From: an uncultured Alphaproteobacteria bacterium
GTDB taxonomy: Bacteria > Pseudomonadota > Alphaproteobacteria > HIMB59
Direction: 5' to 3'
NCBI GenBank assembly: GCA_902509695.1
Contig: CABWYP010000003.1
Span: forward strand, 1-64,000
DNA: 64,000 nt
Shown here piece after piece: positions 40,026 through 48,419 of the stretch. How positions within the stretch are numbered: position 1 is the stretch's first letter; each line of letters opens with the position of its first letter. The notes beneath the pieces were generated by a model. The model searched no databases. It worked only from the letters and a program-made list of their open reading frames with translations, and had not been told where the DNA came from. Both the position numbers and the translations under genes were made by a program.

Positions 40026-40482
40026 TAGCCATCTGGAAGCACTGCTTTACAGTACCCTTTTGAATTTGTGCTCTAGATAATTTTGAATTAAATTTTAATT
40101 GTTCAACATAAATATTTTTTTGAAAATAAATACCAATATAAACTAAACCAACGGGCTTTGATCTAGATCCTCCCCCAGGCCCGGCAATACCTGTCGTAGA
40201 AAATGTTAATTGGCATTTAGATATTTTATGTAAGTTCAAACACATTTGAGAGCAAATCTGGCGACTTACTGCTCCGTGGCGTTTTAAATTTGAAGTTGAA
40301 ACTTTGAGATATTTTACTTTTGCCTCATTAGAATAAGTAATCAATCCTGTTTGATATATTCGTGAAATACCAGATTTTGAAGTGAACCTAGAGGCTAGCA
40401 AGCCTCCCGTACAAGACTCAGCAGTAGCCACTGAAATATCGTTGTCGAGTAGATATTGAATAGTTTTGGATTCGATACTCAT
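40003..40482 (-). CDS. pncC: CinA C-terminal family (nicotinamide-nucleotide amidohydrolase-like)
   Basis: VATAESCTGGLLASRFTSKSGISRIYQTGLITYSNEAK, TGIAGPGGGS; probable start is internal to the listed ORF (MSIESKTIQYL at 40482). Confidence 0.85.
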   Translation of the reverse strand: MSIESKTIQYLLDNDISVATAESCTGGLLASRFTSKSGISRIYQTGLITYSNEAKVKYLKVSTSNLKRHGAVSRQICSQMCLNLHKISKCQLTFSTTGIAGPGGGSRSKPVGLVYIGIYFQKNIYVEQLKFNSKLSRAQIQKGTVKQCFQMASDIIHGL

Positions 40483-40671
40483 TTGATAGATATACTTATT
40501 ATATGGGCTAACAAATAACAATGGCCCTTTAAGTATTACTAAATTGCATAAATTGCCCACAAATAATGCCAATAATTGAAATATTCATGCCTTAATACAA
40601 TCTAAATATGCATTAATTGCATAATGAAGACAAATATTTTATTCTATTTAAAAGAATCAAGGAGAAGAGAC

Positions 40672-40749
40672 ATGATGATGGGCGGATATTATCCTTTTGT
40701 AATTATGATCATTTGGTTGCTTGTCGGTATTGCCGGAGCGCGAATGTAA
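40672..40749 (+). CDS. 25-aa hydrophobic microprotein MMMGGYYPFVIMIIWLLVGIAGARM
   Basis: Preceded by strong SD (aaggagaagagac); single TM helix; followed by hairpin. Confidence 0.5.
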   Translation: MMMGGYYPFVIMIIWLLVGIAGARM

Positions 40750-40757
40750 ATTTAATT

Positions 40758-40790
40758 TTAAGGGTAGTGCTAGTCATTCACTGCCCTTAA
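40758..40790. terminator. Hairpin between convergent microprotein ORF and acyl-CoA synthetase
   Basis: TTAAGGGTAGTG ... CACTGCCCTTAA, 12-bp stem with one G-U/mismatch. Confidence 0.6.
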
Positions 40791-42430
40791 GCACCTACTA
40801 GATTTTTTGCTTTATCCCTTAAAACATATTTTTGAATTTTACCTGTAGATGTTCTGGGTATGTCCTCAAAGAAATAATATTTAGGAACTTTGAAAGAGGC
40901 TAAATTATCCTTACACCATTGTTTTGCTTGGATATCAGATAATGGCTTATGGGGTTTGAGCTCTACAAAAGCACAAGGGACCTCTCCCCATTTTTCATCT
41001 ACCACAGCTATGACTGCCGCTGCACTGACACAATCATTTTTTAAAAGAGCTTCTTCAATTTCTATAGAAGAAATATTCTCACCACCAGAGATAATAATAT
41101 CCTTAGATCTATCTTTAAGTTGGATATACCCATCAGGATGAAGAACAGCTAAATCTCCAGAATGAAACCAACCTCCAGCAAATGCTTTCTGATTAGCAGT
41201 TTTATTTTTTAGGTATCCTTTCATCACAATATTTCCCTGAAACATTACCTCGCCAATTGTACGACCATCTGCAGGTACTGATTTCATAGTATCAGGATCC
41301 ATGACACTCAGATGCTCTAAAGGAAGATATCGAACACCTTGCCTAGCCTTTAGGGAAGCTTGATTGGTTATATCTAAAGAGTCCCATTCTTGATGCCACT
41401 CATTGATAACTGCGGGACCATAAGTTTCAGTTAAACCGTAAAGATGTGTTACTAAAAATCCTGCCTTTTGCATTTGCTTTAAGACACTTTCGGGAGGCGG
41501 TGCCGCAGCTGTAAAAAACTGAACTTGATGTGAAGGTTTATAATCTTGTTGATTTTCTAAAGATAGAATAACTGACATGACGATAGGAGCACCGCATAAG
41601 TGACTAATTTTATGGGTTTTTATACTCTCCCAAATAGGTTCTGCTCTGACTTGTCGAAGACAAACGTGGGTTCCTATTATTGCTGACATGGTCCAAGGAA
41701 AACACCAACCATTACAGTGAAACATGGGAAGGGTCCAAAGGTATACTGAATGTTTGGGCATGGAAGCCACCATCGCGTTACCCTGAGCTAGAAGGTAGGC
41801 GCCTCGATGATGAGAAACTACACCTTTGGGATCTCCCGTGGTACCTGAGGTATAACCCACAGAAATTGCATCCCACTCATTTTCTGGCATCAACCACTGA
41901 TAGCTATCATCTCCTTTTTCAAGAAATATTTCATAGTCAACTACCTCTAAATCTGAGGAAGTCATAGATCCATAGTCATACTCACTATCGACATATTCAA
42001 TTAAGGAGGGTTTACTCTCACACAATTGAAGTGCCTCAGCCACAACGCTAGATAACTCCCTATCGAAGAAAAGTATCTGGGAGTTCGCGTGGTCTAGCTG
42101 AAAGGCGATGGTTGCTGGATCGAGTCGAGTATTAATAGCATGGATAACAGCACCACACATTGGGATACCATAATGAGCCTCGAGCATGGGAGGAGTATTT
42201 AGCAATAAGGTAGATACAGTGCTTCCTCGAGTCATGCCCTTTTGAGATAGGGCTGAAGCTAGTTTTTTAGATCGAAGATAAAACTCGCCATAGGACCTTC
42301 GAAGGTTCCCGTGAATGATAGCGGTGAATTCTGGAAAAACGTCAGCCGCTCTTTCTAAAAAGGAGAGAGGGGTAAGAGGTTGATAATTCGCAGGGTTTTG
42401 GTCCAAGTCCTGATTGTAGGGATTTGACAT
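40787..42430 (-). CDS. AMP-dependent acyl-CoA synthetase
   Basis: SVGYTSGTTGDPKGVVSHHRGAYL, GWFHSGDLAVLHPDGYIQLKDRSKDIIISGGENISS, PRTSTGKIQKYVLR. Confidence 0.92.
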   Translation of the reverse strand: MSNPYNQDLDQNPANYQPLTPLSFLERAADVFPEFTAIIHGNLRRSYGEFYLRSKKLASALSQKGMTRGSTVSTLLLNTPPMLEAHYGIPMCGAVIHAINTRLDPATIAFQLDHANSQILFFDRELSSVVAEALQLCESKPSLIEYVDSEYDYGSMTSSDLEVVDYEIFLEKGDDSYQWLMPENEWDAISVGYTSGTTGDPKGVVSHHRGAYLLAQGNAMVASMPKHSVYLWTLPMFHCNGWCFPWTMSAIIGTHVCLRQVRAEPIWESIKTHKISHLCGAPIVMSVILSLENQQDYKPSHQVQFFTAAAPPPESVLKQMQKAGFLVTHLYGLTETYGPAVINEWHQEWDSLDITNQASLKARQGVRYLPLEHLSVMDPDTMKSVPADGRTIGEVMFQGNIVMKGYLKNKTANQKAFAGGWFHSGDLAVLHPDGYIQLKDRSKDIIISGGENISSIEIEEALLKNDCVSAAAVIAVVDEKWGEVPCAFVELKPHKPLSDIQAKQWCKDNLASFKVPKYYFFEDIPRTSTGKIQKYVLRDKAKNLVGA

Positions 42431-42442
42431 AATGATGTATTT

Positions 42443-43246
42443 TTATTTTTTCCAGTTAGGATTTCTTTTTTCTAAGAACGCTTCAATACCTTCTTTGGCA
42501 TCTTGGTCCATCATGTTCTCTACCATTACCTGGGAGGCATATTCATAAGCCTGATCAAGGGGCATTTCAATTTGGCGGTAAAAAGCTTTCTTGCCAATCT
42601 TGAGGGTCGTACTTGATTTAGAGCTGATTTTCTTGGCTTTTTCTAATATATAGTCTTCTAGTTCTTCTCCAGAGAGACTCTTATTAATAAGACCTTTTTG
42701 CTCCGCTTCGTCTGCAGAAATCAAATCTCCGGTCAACAACATCTCCATCGATTGTTTTGATGAAGCATTTCGAGATAGTGCCACCATCGGGGTAGAGCAA
42801 AATAGTCCAATGTTGACTCCGGGAGTAGCAAACCTAGAAGTAGAGCTGGTATAGACCAAATCGCAGCTCAGTGCTAATTGACATCCAGCCGCTGTGGCCA
42901 CACCCTCTACTTGGGCAATCACAGGCTTAGGGTGATTAATAATGGTCTGCATCAGAGTTGAGCATTTTTTTAAAATAAACTGAAAGTACTCTTTTCCCTG
43001 ATCAGAATTTGAGCGAGCTGCCTTAAGTTCTTTGAGATCGTGACCTGCAGAAAAAACTTTTCCCGTAGAAGACAAAATAAGAACTCGACTAGGGCCCGTA
43101 CTAAGGTCATCAAAGGTTGACTGAAGTTCATCTATCATTTTCTCAGAGAGAGTATTTTGATGGCTAGGATCGTTCAGGGTGATTTTGACAATACCTTGAC
43201 CTAGATCAATGGCTTCAACCAGCGATGAAGAATTTTTTGGGCTCAT
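42443..43246 (-). CDS. Enoyl-CoA hydratase/isomerase-family protein (ECHDC3-like)
   Basis: SSTGKVFSAGHDLKEL, AQVEGVATAAGCQLALSCDLVY, FATPGVNIGLFCSTP. Confidence 0.9.
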   Translation of the reverse strand: MSPKNSSSLVEAIDLGQGIVKITLNDPSHQNTLSEKMIDELQSTFDDLSTGPSRVLILSSTGKVFSAGHDLKELKAARSNSDQGKEYFQFILKKCSTLMQTIINHPKPVIAQVEGVATAAGCQLALSCDLVYTSSTSRFATPGVNIGLFCSTPMVALSRNASSKQSMEMLLTGDLISADEAEQKGLINKSLSGEELEDYILEKAKKISSKSSTTLKIGKKAFYRQIEMPLDQAYEYASQVMVENMMDQDAKEGIEAFLEKRNPNWKK

Positions 43247-43695
43247 AAAATAACTTCAAACCCTACCTCATCGGAGAGGGAGTTTGCAACAAAGCAATAA
43301 CGATGGGATCGATCATGCATCTCTTTCAGCTCTTGATCACCAATAGAGAAATCTCCCTCAAAGCCCACAACAGGATGAAGAGTAATCTTGGTGACAGCCA
43401 TCTGTCCTTTAGAGTTTTTTCCGAGAACAGCATCTGCCTTATCTTCATAAGAACTCACTGGCCATTTCATTTTAGCTGCCAGTGCCAAAAAGGTCATCAT
43501 ATGGCAACTGCTTATAGAAGCGGCTAGAGCCTGTTCGGGATTTGTATTACTAGGGCTGCCTCCCCAGTCAGGTGCGGCGTCCGAGATAATTTTGTAATCT
43601 TGGTTAAAGATAACTTCATGAGAGTTAGGAATTTTACCAGGTGTGAGTTCACCCTCACCCAGACTCCATTTGAGGTTGATAGATAATTCAGACAT
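43243..43695 (-). CDS. OsmC-family protein
   Basis: NPEQALAASISSCHMMTFLALAAKMKW OsmC Cys motif. Confidence 0.88.
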   Translation of the reverse strand: MSELSINLKWSLGEGELTPGKIPNSHEVIFNQDYKIISDAAPDWGGSPSNTNPEQALAASISSCHMMTFLALAAKMKWPVSSYEDKADAVLGKNSKGQMAVTKITLHPVVGFEGDFSIGDQELKEMHDRSHRYCFVANSLSDEVGFEVIL

Positions 43696-43841
43696 TCGTC
43701 AAAATAGTATGAATTATTAGAAAAAACTATAATAAAAAAGGCCTATTTTTTGATATTTTTTATCTATTTGATTATAAGTTTAATAGGTTGTTTTAAAAAA
43801 ATTATTAAATTTCGAAAAAGTTAAAAAATAAATTATCGGGT

Positions 43842-44783
43842 TTAGTTTGGGAATTTAAAAATATTTTTGAAATGCCAGTTAATATAGTTTTGTCGTGACT
43901 CCTCAAAAGAATAGTTGTTATAACTTACAATACTTTTTTTTATAATTGACTCTTGTCTTAATCCTAATATGTGTGAGGAAAAAATTAATTTAGATTTATT
44001 GAAAGACATAAGGCCGCTATCAAATAATTTATGAAAAGTTGGAGTTAAAATTATTCCATTAAAAGAATCGAACTCCTCTTTTTTCTTACAATATCTATGT
44101 GGCTTTATATGGCAAGCTTGTAGCAAGGGTTCAATACTAATTGTTGTAACTATGCATCTACCAAATTCATCTAATAATTTATCTCTATATTTTTTTTGCT
44201 TTATAGCATCTCTTTTCTCAGATTCTTGATTTAAATAAGATAAATTTTTATCTTTTTGATTAATGCTTTTTTCTGCAATAAATTTTCTTTTATCATAGTT
44301 GTAGTCTATAAAAGGTATAAATCTTATTACATTCTCATTTTTATAAGAATATTTAACAATTTGGAAATAACTTATAATAGGAATAAAAATTTCTCTTAAA
44401 AAAAACCAAATTTCATTACTTCCTCTTATATAATATCTACCTTTAGACTTGATAGGACCATCTTCTAAAATTATTTCCTCTTCTTCTTTGAGTTGTTCAG
44501 ATTTAAAAAAATAATCTTTGTAGTTTTCCGATATATTACCAGCGCGATAACCCATTTCTTGATTTGTATACTCATATTTAGCATCCCTTAAATATGTTAG
44601 AATGTCTTTCTTTTTAATAAAAAATTTATTTACATTTTTTTCATAGAAAAAACTATGAGTTTTGTCATTAATAGGAGATATATATAATTTAGCTTCTCCG
44701 TGACCCCTAAAGGATATAGTTTTATTGACTTTTACAAAACTATCAGCAATTTTTACATATTGAATTCTATCAATTTCTTCCAT
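43842..44783 (-). CDS. HNH restriction endonuclease (candidate type II REase)
   Basis: C-terminal GRCIVTTISIEPLLQACHIKPHRYCKKKEEFDSFNGIILTPTFHKLFDSGLMSF = HNH_2-type nuclease; start abuts C5-MTase stop. Confidence 0.82.
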   Translation of the reverse strand: MEEIDRIQYVKIADSFVKVNKTISFRGHGEAKLYISPINDKTHSFFYEKNVNKFFIKKKDILTYLRDAKYEYTNQEMGYRAGNISENYKDYFFKSEQLKEEEEIILEDGPIKSKGRYYIRGSNEIWFFLREIFIPIISYFQIVKYSYKNENVIRFIPFIDYNYDKRKFIAEKSINQKDKNLSYLNQESEKRDAIKQKKYRDKLLDEFGRCIVTTISIEPLLQACHIKPHRYCKKKEEFDSFNGIILTPTFHKLFDSGLMSFNKSKLIFSSHILGLRQESIIKKSIVSYNNYSFEESRQNYINWHFKNIFKFPN

Positions 44784-45910
44784 TATTTAATTTTATCAAA
44801 ATCGATTTGTTTTAACAAAGATATTAGAACGTTAACAACAATACTATTTCCAGCTTGTCTATACATTTGAGTGTCGCTAACGACTTGTTTAAATTTATTA
44901 GGAAACCCCATAAGCCTCAAACATTCCCTTGGAGTTAGTTTTCTAATATTTTCTCCATATGAGATATAATTATCAACACCTGCCCTGTGCATTTTATGCA
45001 TTGTAGAAACTAGTGGACGAGCAATTTCCAAATCTATTTGTGGTTTTGAATAGAAATTTTTTGTTCCTGGTGAAAGAACATATTTTTTAACCTTATCGGA
45101 TAAGAAATATTTATTTTGGTCAATGAAGTCTCCATGCCAATTAAATTGTTGATTGGACTTTTGACAAAGAGCAACGTCACCATTAATTTGAGTGTATCTT
45201 TTTTTAAGGTTTTTATCGCTAGTAACAAACTTTACTCCTTTCTCAGGTAATTTATATTTTGAATTAAATTCAATTTTTTCGAGAAGATTTTGCATTTTAA
45301 TTTTTAGCTTCTGTTTTTCAGGAAAAAAAAAATTATATTTATTTCTAAAACCAATTAAAAATAGTCTTTCCCTATTTTGAGGTACCCCAAAATCTTTTGC
45401 ATTTAATAATGAATAATGAATATCATAATTTAAGTCTTGAAAAGCTTTTAAAATAGTTTGGAACGTATTACCTTTTTGTAAACTTAATAATCCTTTTACA
45501 TTTTCATATATAAATATCTTAGGTCTTGAGTCTTTTACAATTCTAGCAAAGTCATAGAATAAGGTTCCTCTTGTATCTGCTAATCCGCCTCTTTTGCCTA
45601 CCATGGAAAAAGGTTGGCAGGGAGCTCCTCCAACAATTATATCAATTTTATATTTAAACTTTTTTCCATCTATTTTTTTTACATCATCAAACCATTTATT
45701 TTCTGATATTTTGTAATTTGCAAAATACGATTGTTTAACAAATTTGTCATTGTCAGAGGCAAATGAAATTTCATAATCATATTTTAATTTCTGAAAAGCT
45801 TGTTCTATGGCACCAATACCGCTAAAAAGACTGCCTAATCTTATAGTTTTAGTTGGTGCTCTGTTTTTAATATTTTTATTAAATATAGAAAGTTGAATTT
45901 CTTTGTTCAT
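44783..45910 (-). CDS. DNA (cytosine-5) methyltransferase
   Basis: LGSLFSGIGAIEQAF, GGAPCQPFSMVGKRGGLADTRGTLFYDFARI, FIYENVKGLLS, QNRERLFLIGF, LTPRECLRLMGFP, YRQAGNSIVVNV. Confidence 0.95.
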   Translation of the reverse strand: MNKEIQLSIFNKNIKNRAPTKTIRLGSLFSGIGAIEQAFQKLKYDYEISFASDNDKFVKQSYFANYKISENKWFDDVKKIDGKKFKYKIDIIVGGAPCQPFSMVGKRGGLADTRGTLFYDFARIVKDSRPKIFIYENVKGLLSLQKGNTFQTILKAFQDLNYDIHYSLLNAKDFGVPQNRERLFLIGFRNKYNFFFPEKQKLKIKMQNLLEKIEFNSKYKLPEKGVKFVTSDKNLKKRYTQINGDVALCQKSNQQFNWHGDFIDQNKYFLSDKVKKYVLSPGTKNFYSKPQIDLEIARPLVSTMHKMHRAGVDNYISYGENIRKLTPRECLRLMGFPNKFKQVVSDTQMYRQAGNSIVVNVLISLLKQIDFDKIK

Positions 45911-45999
45911 TTTTATTTTGATTCTTTTTTTATTATAGGGAGATATCTAATTAACCAAAGATTGAATTTTACTTCAATAAGATTACTAAATTTTAATAT

Positions 46000-46548
46000 T
46001 TATAATACTAGAGCTGCACATAGGCTGTGAGCTTGATTGAGGTAGTTTTTGATATTTGTGAAGTCCCACTGTTCCTTGGGAATATCAAAATATTGTAAGT
46101 GCTCTCCTGTTATTTGCATTATCATGAGATTGTCTTGAAGCATATCTTCTGTTACATCAATGAAATACTGAGACAAAGGAACTTCTCGTGTAACGTATAT
46201 TCCTGCTATCTGTCCTAGTCCAAACTCCGTGGAATAGTTAAGAAGTGCGGGTAAGGGAGATCCTCCAAAGTTCAAATCAATACTCTTATCTTCATAAATT
46301 TCCGATAAGGGGCTTTGGATATCTTGCATGGTATAGATAAAAAAGAAGACATTAAATTTACATCCATTTTGCTTGTCAAAATTATAGTAAATCTTGTTTC
46401 CATGCTGTATTTCGCCATTTTTAGACAGTGAGATATAGTTCTCGCCTTCTCTAATTTCCCAATCATCTGCCTTTACAGGCAATACTGATAATAATAAGAC
46501 TGTCAGTAAAAAAGTTGTTTGTATTATTTTAATTGTGTTTAGTCCCAA
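46000..46548 (-). CDS. Secreted hypothetical protein, member of a local paralogous family
   Basis: Signal peptide; FDKQNGCKFNVFFFIYTM and FDIPKEQWDFTNIKNYLNQAHSLC shared with 47588..48364. Confidence 0.7.
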   Translation of the reverse strand: MGLNTIKIIQTTFLLTVLLLSVLPVKADDWEIREGENYISLSKNGEIQHGNKIYYNFDKQNGCKFNVFFFIYTMQDIQSPLSEIYEDKSIDLNFGGSPLPALLNYSTEFGLGQIAGIYVTREVPLSQYFIDVTEDMLQDNLMIMQITGEHLQYFDIPKEQWDFTNIKNYLNQAHSLCAALVL

Positions 46549-46988
46549 AGAGCTCCTAGGGAAATATGAAGTTTATTGTGATGACACTTTGGGCAGTGAA
46601 GGCCAGGGACTGTTTCGTTTTCACTATCTTCTGGCATGTAATCTCGATTTTTTTGACAAGGATCACAATAGGACTCGGTCTCAAATAGAAGGTCGCCTTT
46701 GCTATTGTATAAAACTAAATGACACTTATTTTCTAGTGAGTGGCAATTGGAGCATTGATAAAGAGAGTATCCTCTCGAATAATGATGATGAATGGTTTTG
46801 CGATTGTTAAGAAATTGAACAGTCTTTTTGTCTTGACCTTTGAGGCCATGAAGAATGTCATCCACATTTCCAAAAAGAAAACCCACGCCTAGAGTGATCT
46901 CACTTGAGGAATAATCGCATCTAGAACACTCGATAAAATAAGTATGTCCCATGAGAGATATTATATACCTTTTGGATAAGTTGAACAT
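46539..46988 (-). CDS. Zinc-ribbon-rich hypothetical protein
   Basis: ECSRC, QCSNC, YCDPC, HCPKC pairs; true start likely internal (MGHTYFIECSRCDY). Confidence 0.65.
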   Translation of the reverse strand: MFNLSKRYIISLMGHTYFIECSRCDYSSSEITLGVGFLFGNVDDILHGLKGQDKKTVQFLNNRKTIHHHYSRGYSLYQCSNCHSLENKCHLVLYNSKGDLLFETESYCDPCQKNRDYMPEDSENETVPGLHCPKCHHNKLHISLGALWD

Positions 46989-46999
46989 TTTTTAAGTTT

Positions 47000-47088
47000 T
47001 GGCGCAGCCTGACTGGACTCGAACCAGCACCTCCCTCCCCGCATCATAGGTTGGAACTTGGGCGCTCTTCCATTTGAGCTAAGGCCGC
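47000..47088 (-). tRNA. Degenerate tRNA-like sequence (pseudo-tRNA or atypical tRNA-like RNA)
   Basis: Minus strand GCGGCCT TA GCTCAAATGGAAGAGC ... GCTGG TTCGAGT CCAGT C AGGCTGC G CCA: acceptor, D and T arms pair and CCA is encoded, but no 5-bp anticodon stem can be formed and there are about 12 extra nt. Confidence 0.55.
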
Positions 47089-47367
47089 GTAGTTGTGATT
47101 AATTTTTGTTGAGGCTAGTGATTGGATTTCAAGTTTTTGAAAATTGTATTTGATTAAAGTGAGATATCCCTTGGGGCAGTAGATTACATATTCATATAAT
47201 TGGGTTTGTTTAATAATTTTTCCTCCATTCCATCCCACACTATGTTTGGACTGACAACCACAAACGTAGGTATCTAATTTGGAGATGATCTGTGTTTTAA
47301 TATAGCAGGTGTTTTTAATTTTATCCTCAAATGTCTGATTTGTAATAAGTGGCATTTTTCTTCTCAT
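47044..47367 (-). CDS. Hypothetical protein; C-terminus runs into the tRNA-like sequence
   Basis: Likely start MPLITNQTFEDKIKNTC...; last residues AALAQMEERPSSNL are translated tRNA 5' half. Confidence 0.4.
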   Translation of the reverse strand: MRRKMPLITNQTFEDKIKNTCYIKTQIISKLDTYVCGCQSKHSVGWNGGKIIKQTQLYEYVIYCPKGYLTLIKYNFQKLEIQSLASTKINHNYAALAQMEERPSSNL

Positions 47368-47369
47368 AT

Positions 47370-47591
47370 CTATTTAGGATTTGGTAGAGAGGGAGTAGAA
47401 GGCACTTGTGGTTGATCACATTGCTCCCAGTTAGCTGGAAGTTCTTGGTTGGGCCTAGTTACCCAAACGTGCGAGTAAATGGTTCCGTATTCATTACTGA
47501 AGCATTTTTTTCCAAAATGTAGTTGGCTGGGATTTTTTTCATCTGCTACATATAAAAATAGGAAAGCAGCTAAAAAGTGAATAAAAGTCAT
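47370..47591 (-). CDS. Small secreted hypothetical protein
   Basis: 73 aa with signal-like N-terminus; overlaps upstream CDS by 4 nt. Confidence 0.5.
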   Translation of the reverse strand: MTFIHFLAAFLFLYVADEKNPSQLHFGKKCFSNEYGTIYSHVWVTRPNQELPANWEQCDQPQVPSTPSLPNPK

Positions 47592-48364
47592 GTATTTAGT
47601 CCTTTCTGGGAATTCAATGACTGCGAGGCAAGGAGAGGTTCAGGGATGCGACGGCAGTGATATTCTGCTCTCTCCATAACACCTTGGATATCCTCGATGG
47701 CCCATTCATGGGTGGGAATATCAAAGAGGTTAATGAGAGGTATATTATCACCTAGTGGATGCTGGGTGACTGTAACTCGAAATCGTTTATGAAACTGGTA
47801 ATATTTTTGAACATCTTCTTTTTTATAGTGGCCTAAATTGACAAGAATAATATGTCCTCCTTTATGCGGTTGGATATGAATAACCTCTCCTTCAGTTGGT
47901 GATCCATTTTCACGAAGTTTAAGTTCTTTATTCATTAGTTTTTCAAGTTCGGGATGATTGGTCATTGTGTAAATTTCAAAAAATTGAAGAACACGGTCAC
48001 ATCTACCTTTTTGAAATCCAAATGTAAGAATTTGATTGTCTTCAAGATCACGATGGCTCTGGGCAAAAATAAACTCATCATCTAGAAATTGGATATTCCA
48101 ATTCTTAAATGTCTCGAGTGACATTGCCGAGGCCATCGTGGATAGAAACAAAGAAATTAGAGCGGGTAATCCAATCGTAAAAATAAACCTTACGGCAGCT
48201 AAGAAAAGGAAGGAGGAGCGCTGCCATAAGACCGAAAGGAAAAATGAAAAAACCCCCGCTACTCTCCTTCTATTTTTTTTATAACTGTCAAATAAATACC
48301 TGGTAGGGAATGACAGAGCATAGGAGTAGTTAGAAAAGAAAGAAGTTGAGTAAGGTCTTTGCAC
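47588..48364 (-). CDS. Secreted/membrane-anchored hypothetical, paralog of 46000..46548
   Basis: FQKGRCDRVLQFFEIYTM and FDIPTHEWAIEDIQGVMERAEYHC match blocks in 46000..46548. Confidence 0.65.
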   Translation of the reverse strand: MQRPYSTSFFSNYSYALSFPTRYLFDSYKKNRRRVAGVFSFFLSVLWQRSSFLFLAAVRFIFTIGLPALISLFLSTMASAMSLETFKNWNIQFLDDEFIFAQSHRDLEDNQILTFGFQKGRCDRVLQFFEIYTMTNHPELEKLMNKELKLRENGSPTEGEVIHIQPHKGGHIILVNLGHYKKEDVQKYYQFHKRFRVTVTQHPLGDNIPLINLFDIPTHEWAIEDIQGVMERAEYHCRRIPEPLLASQSLNSQKGLNT

Positions 48365-48419
48365 TAACTACAAACTTATTGATTAAATATAAGAAAAAAT
48401 GGGTAGAGTGAGAAAACTT

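Noticed and set aside
41680-41967. ORF opposite acyl-CoA synthetase
   Set aside because: Antisense shadow ORF
40787-43246. Acyl-CoA synthetase + enoyl-CoA hydratase as DmdB/DmdD of the DMSP demethylation pathway
   Set aside because: Both are generic family members (ECHDC3-like for the hydratase) and no DmdC-like acyl-CoA dehydrogenase is adjacent; cannot be supported from sequence alone
46535-46810. Plus-strand ORF opposite the zinc-ribbon gene
   Set aside because: The minus-strand frame has four organised CxxC pairs; plus frame has no recognisable features
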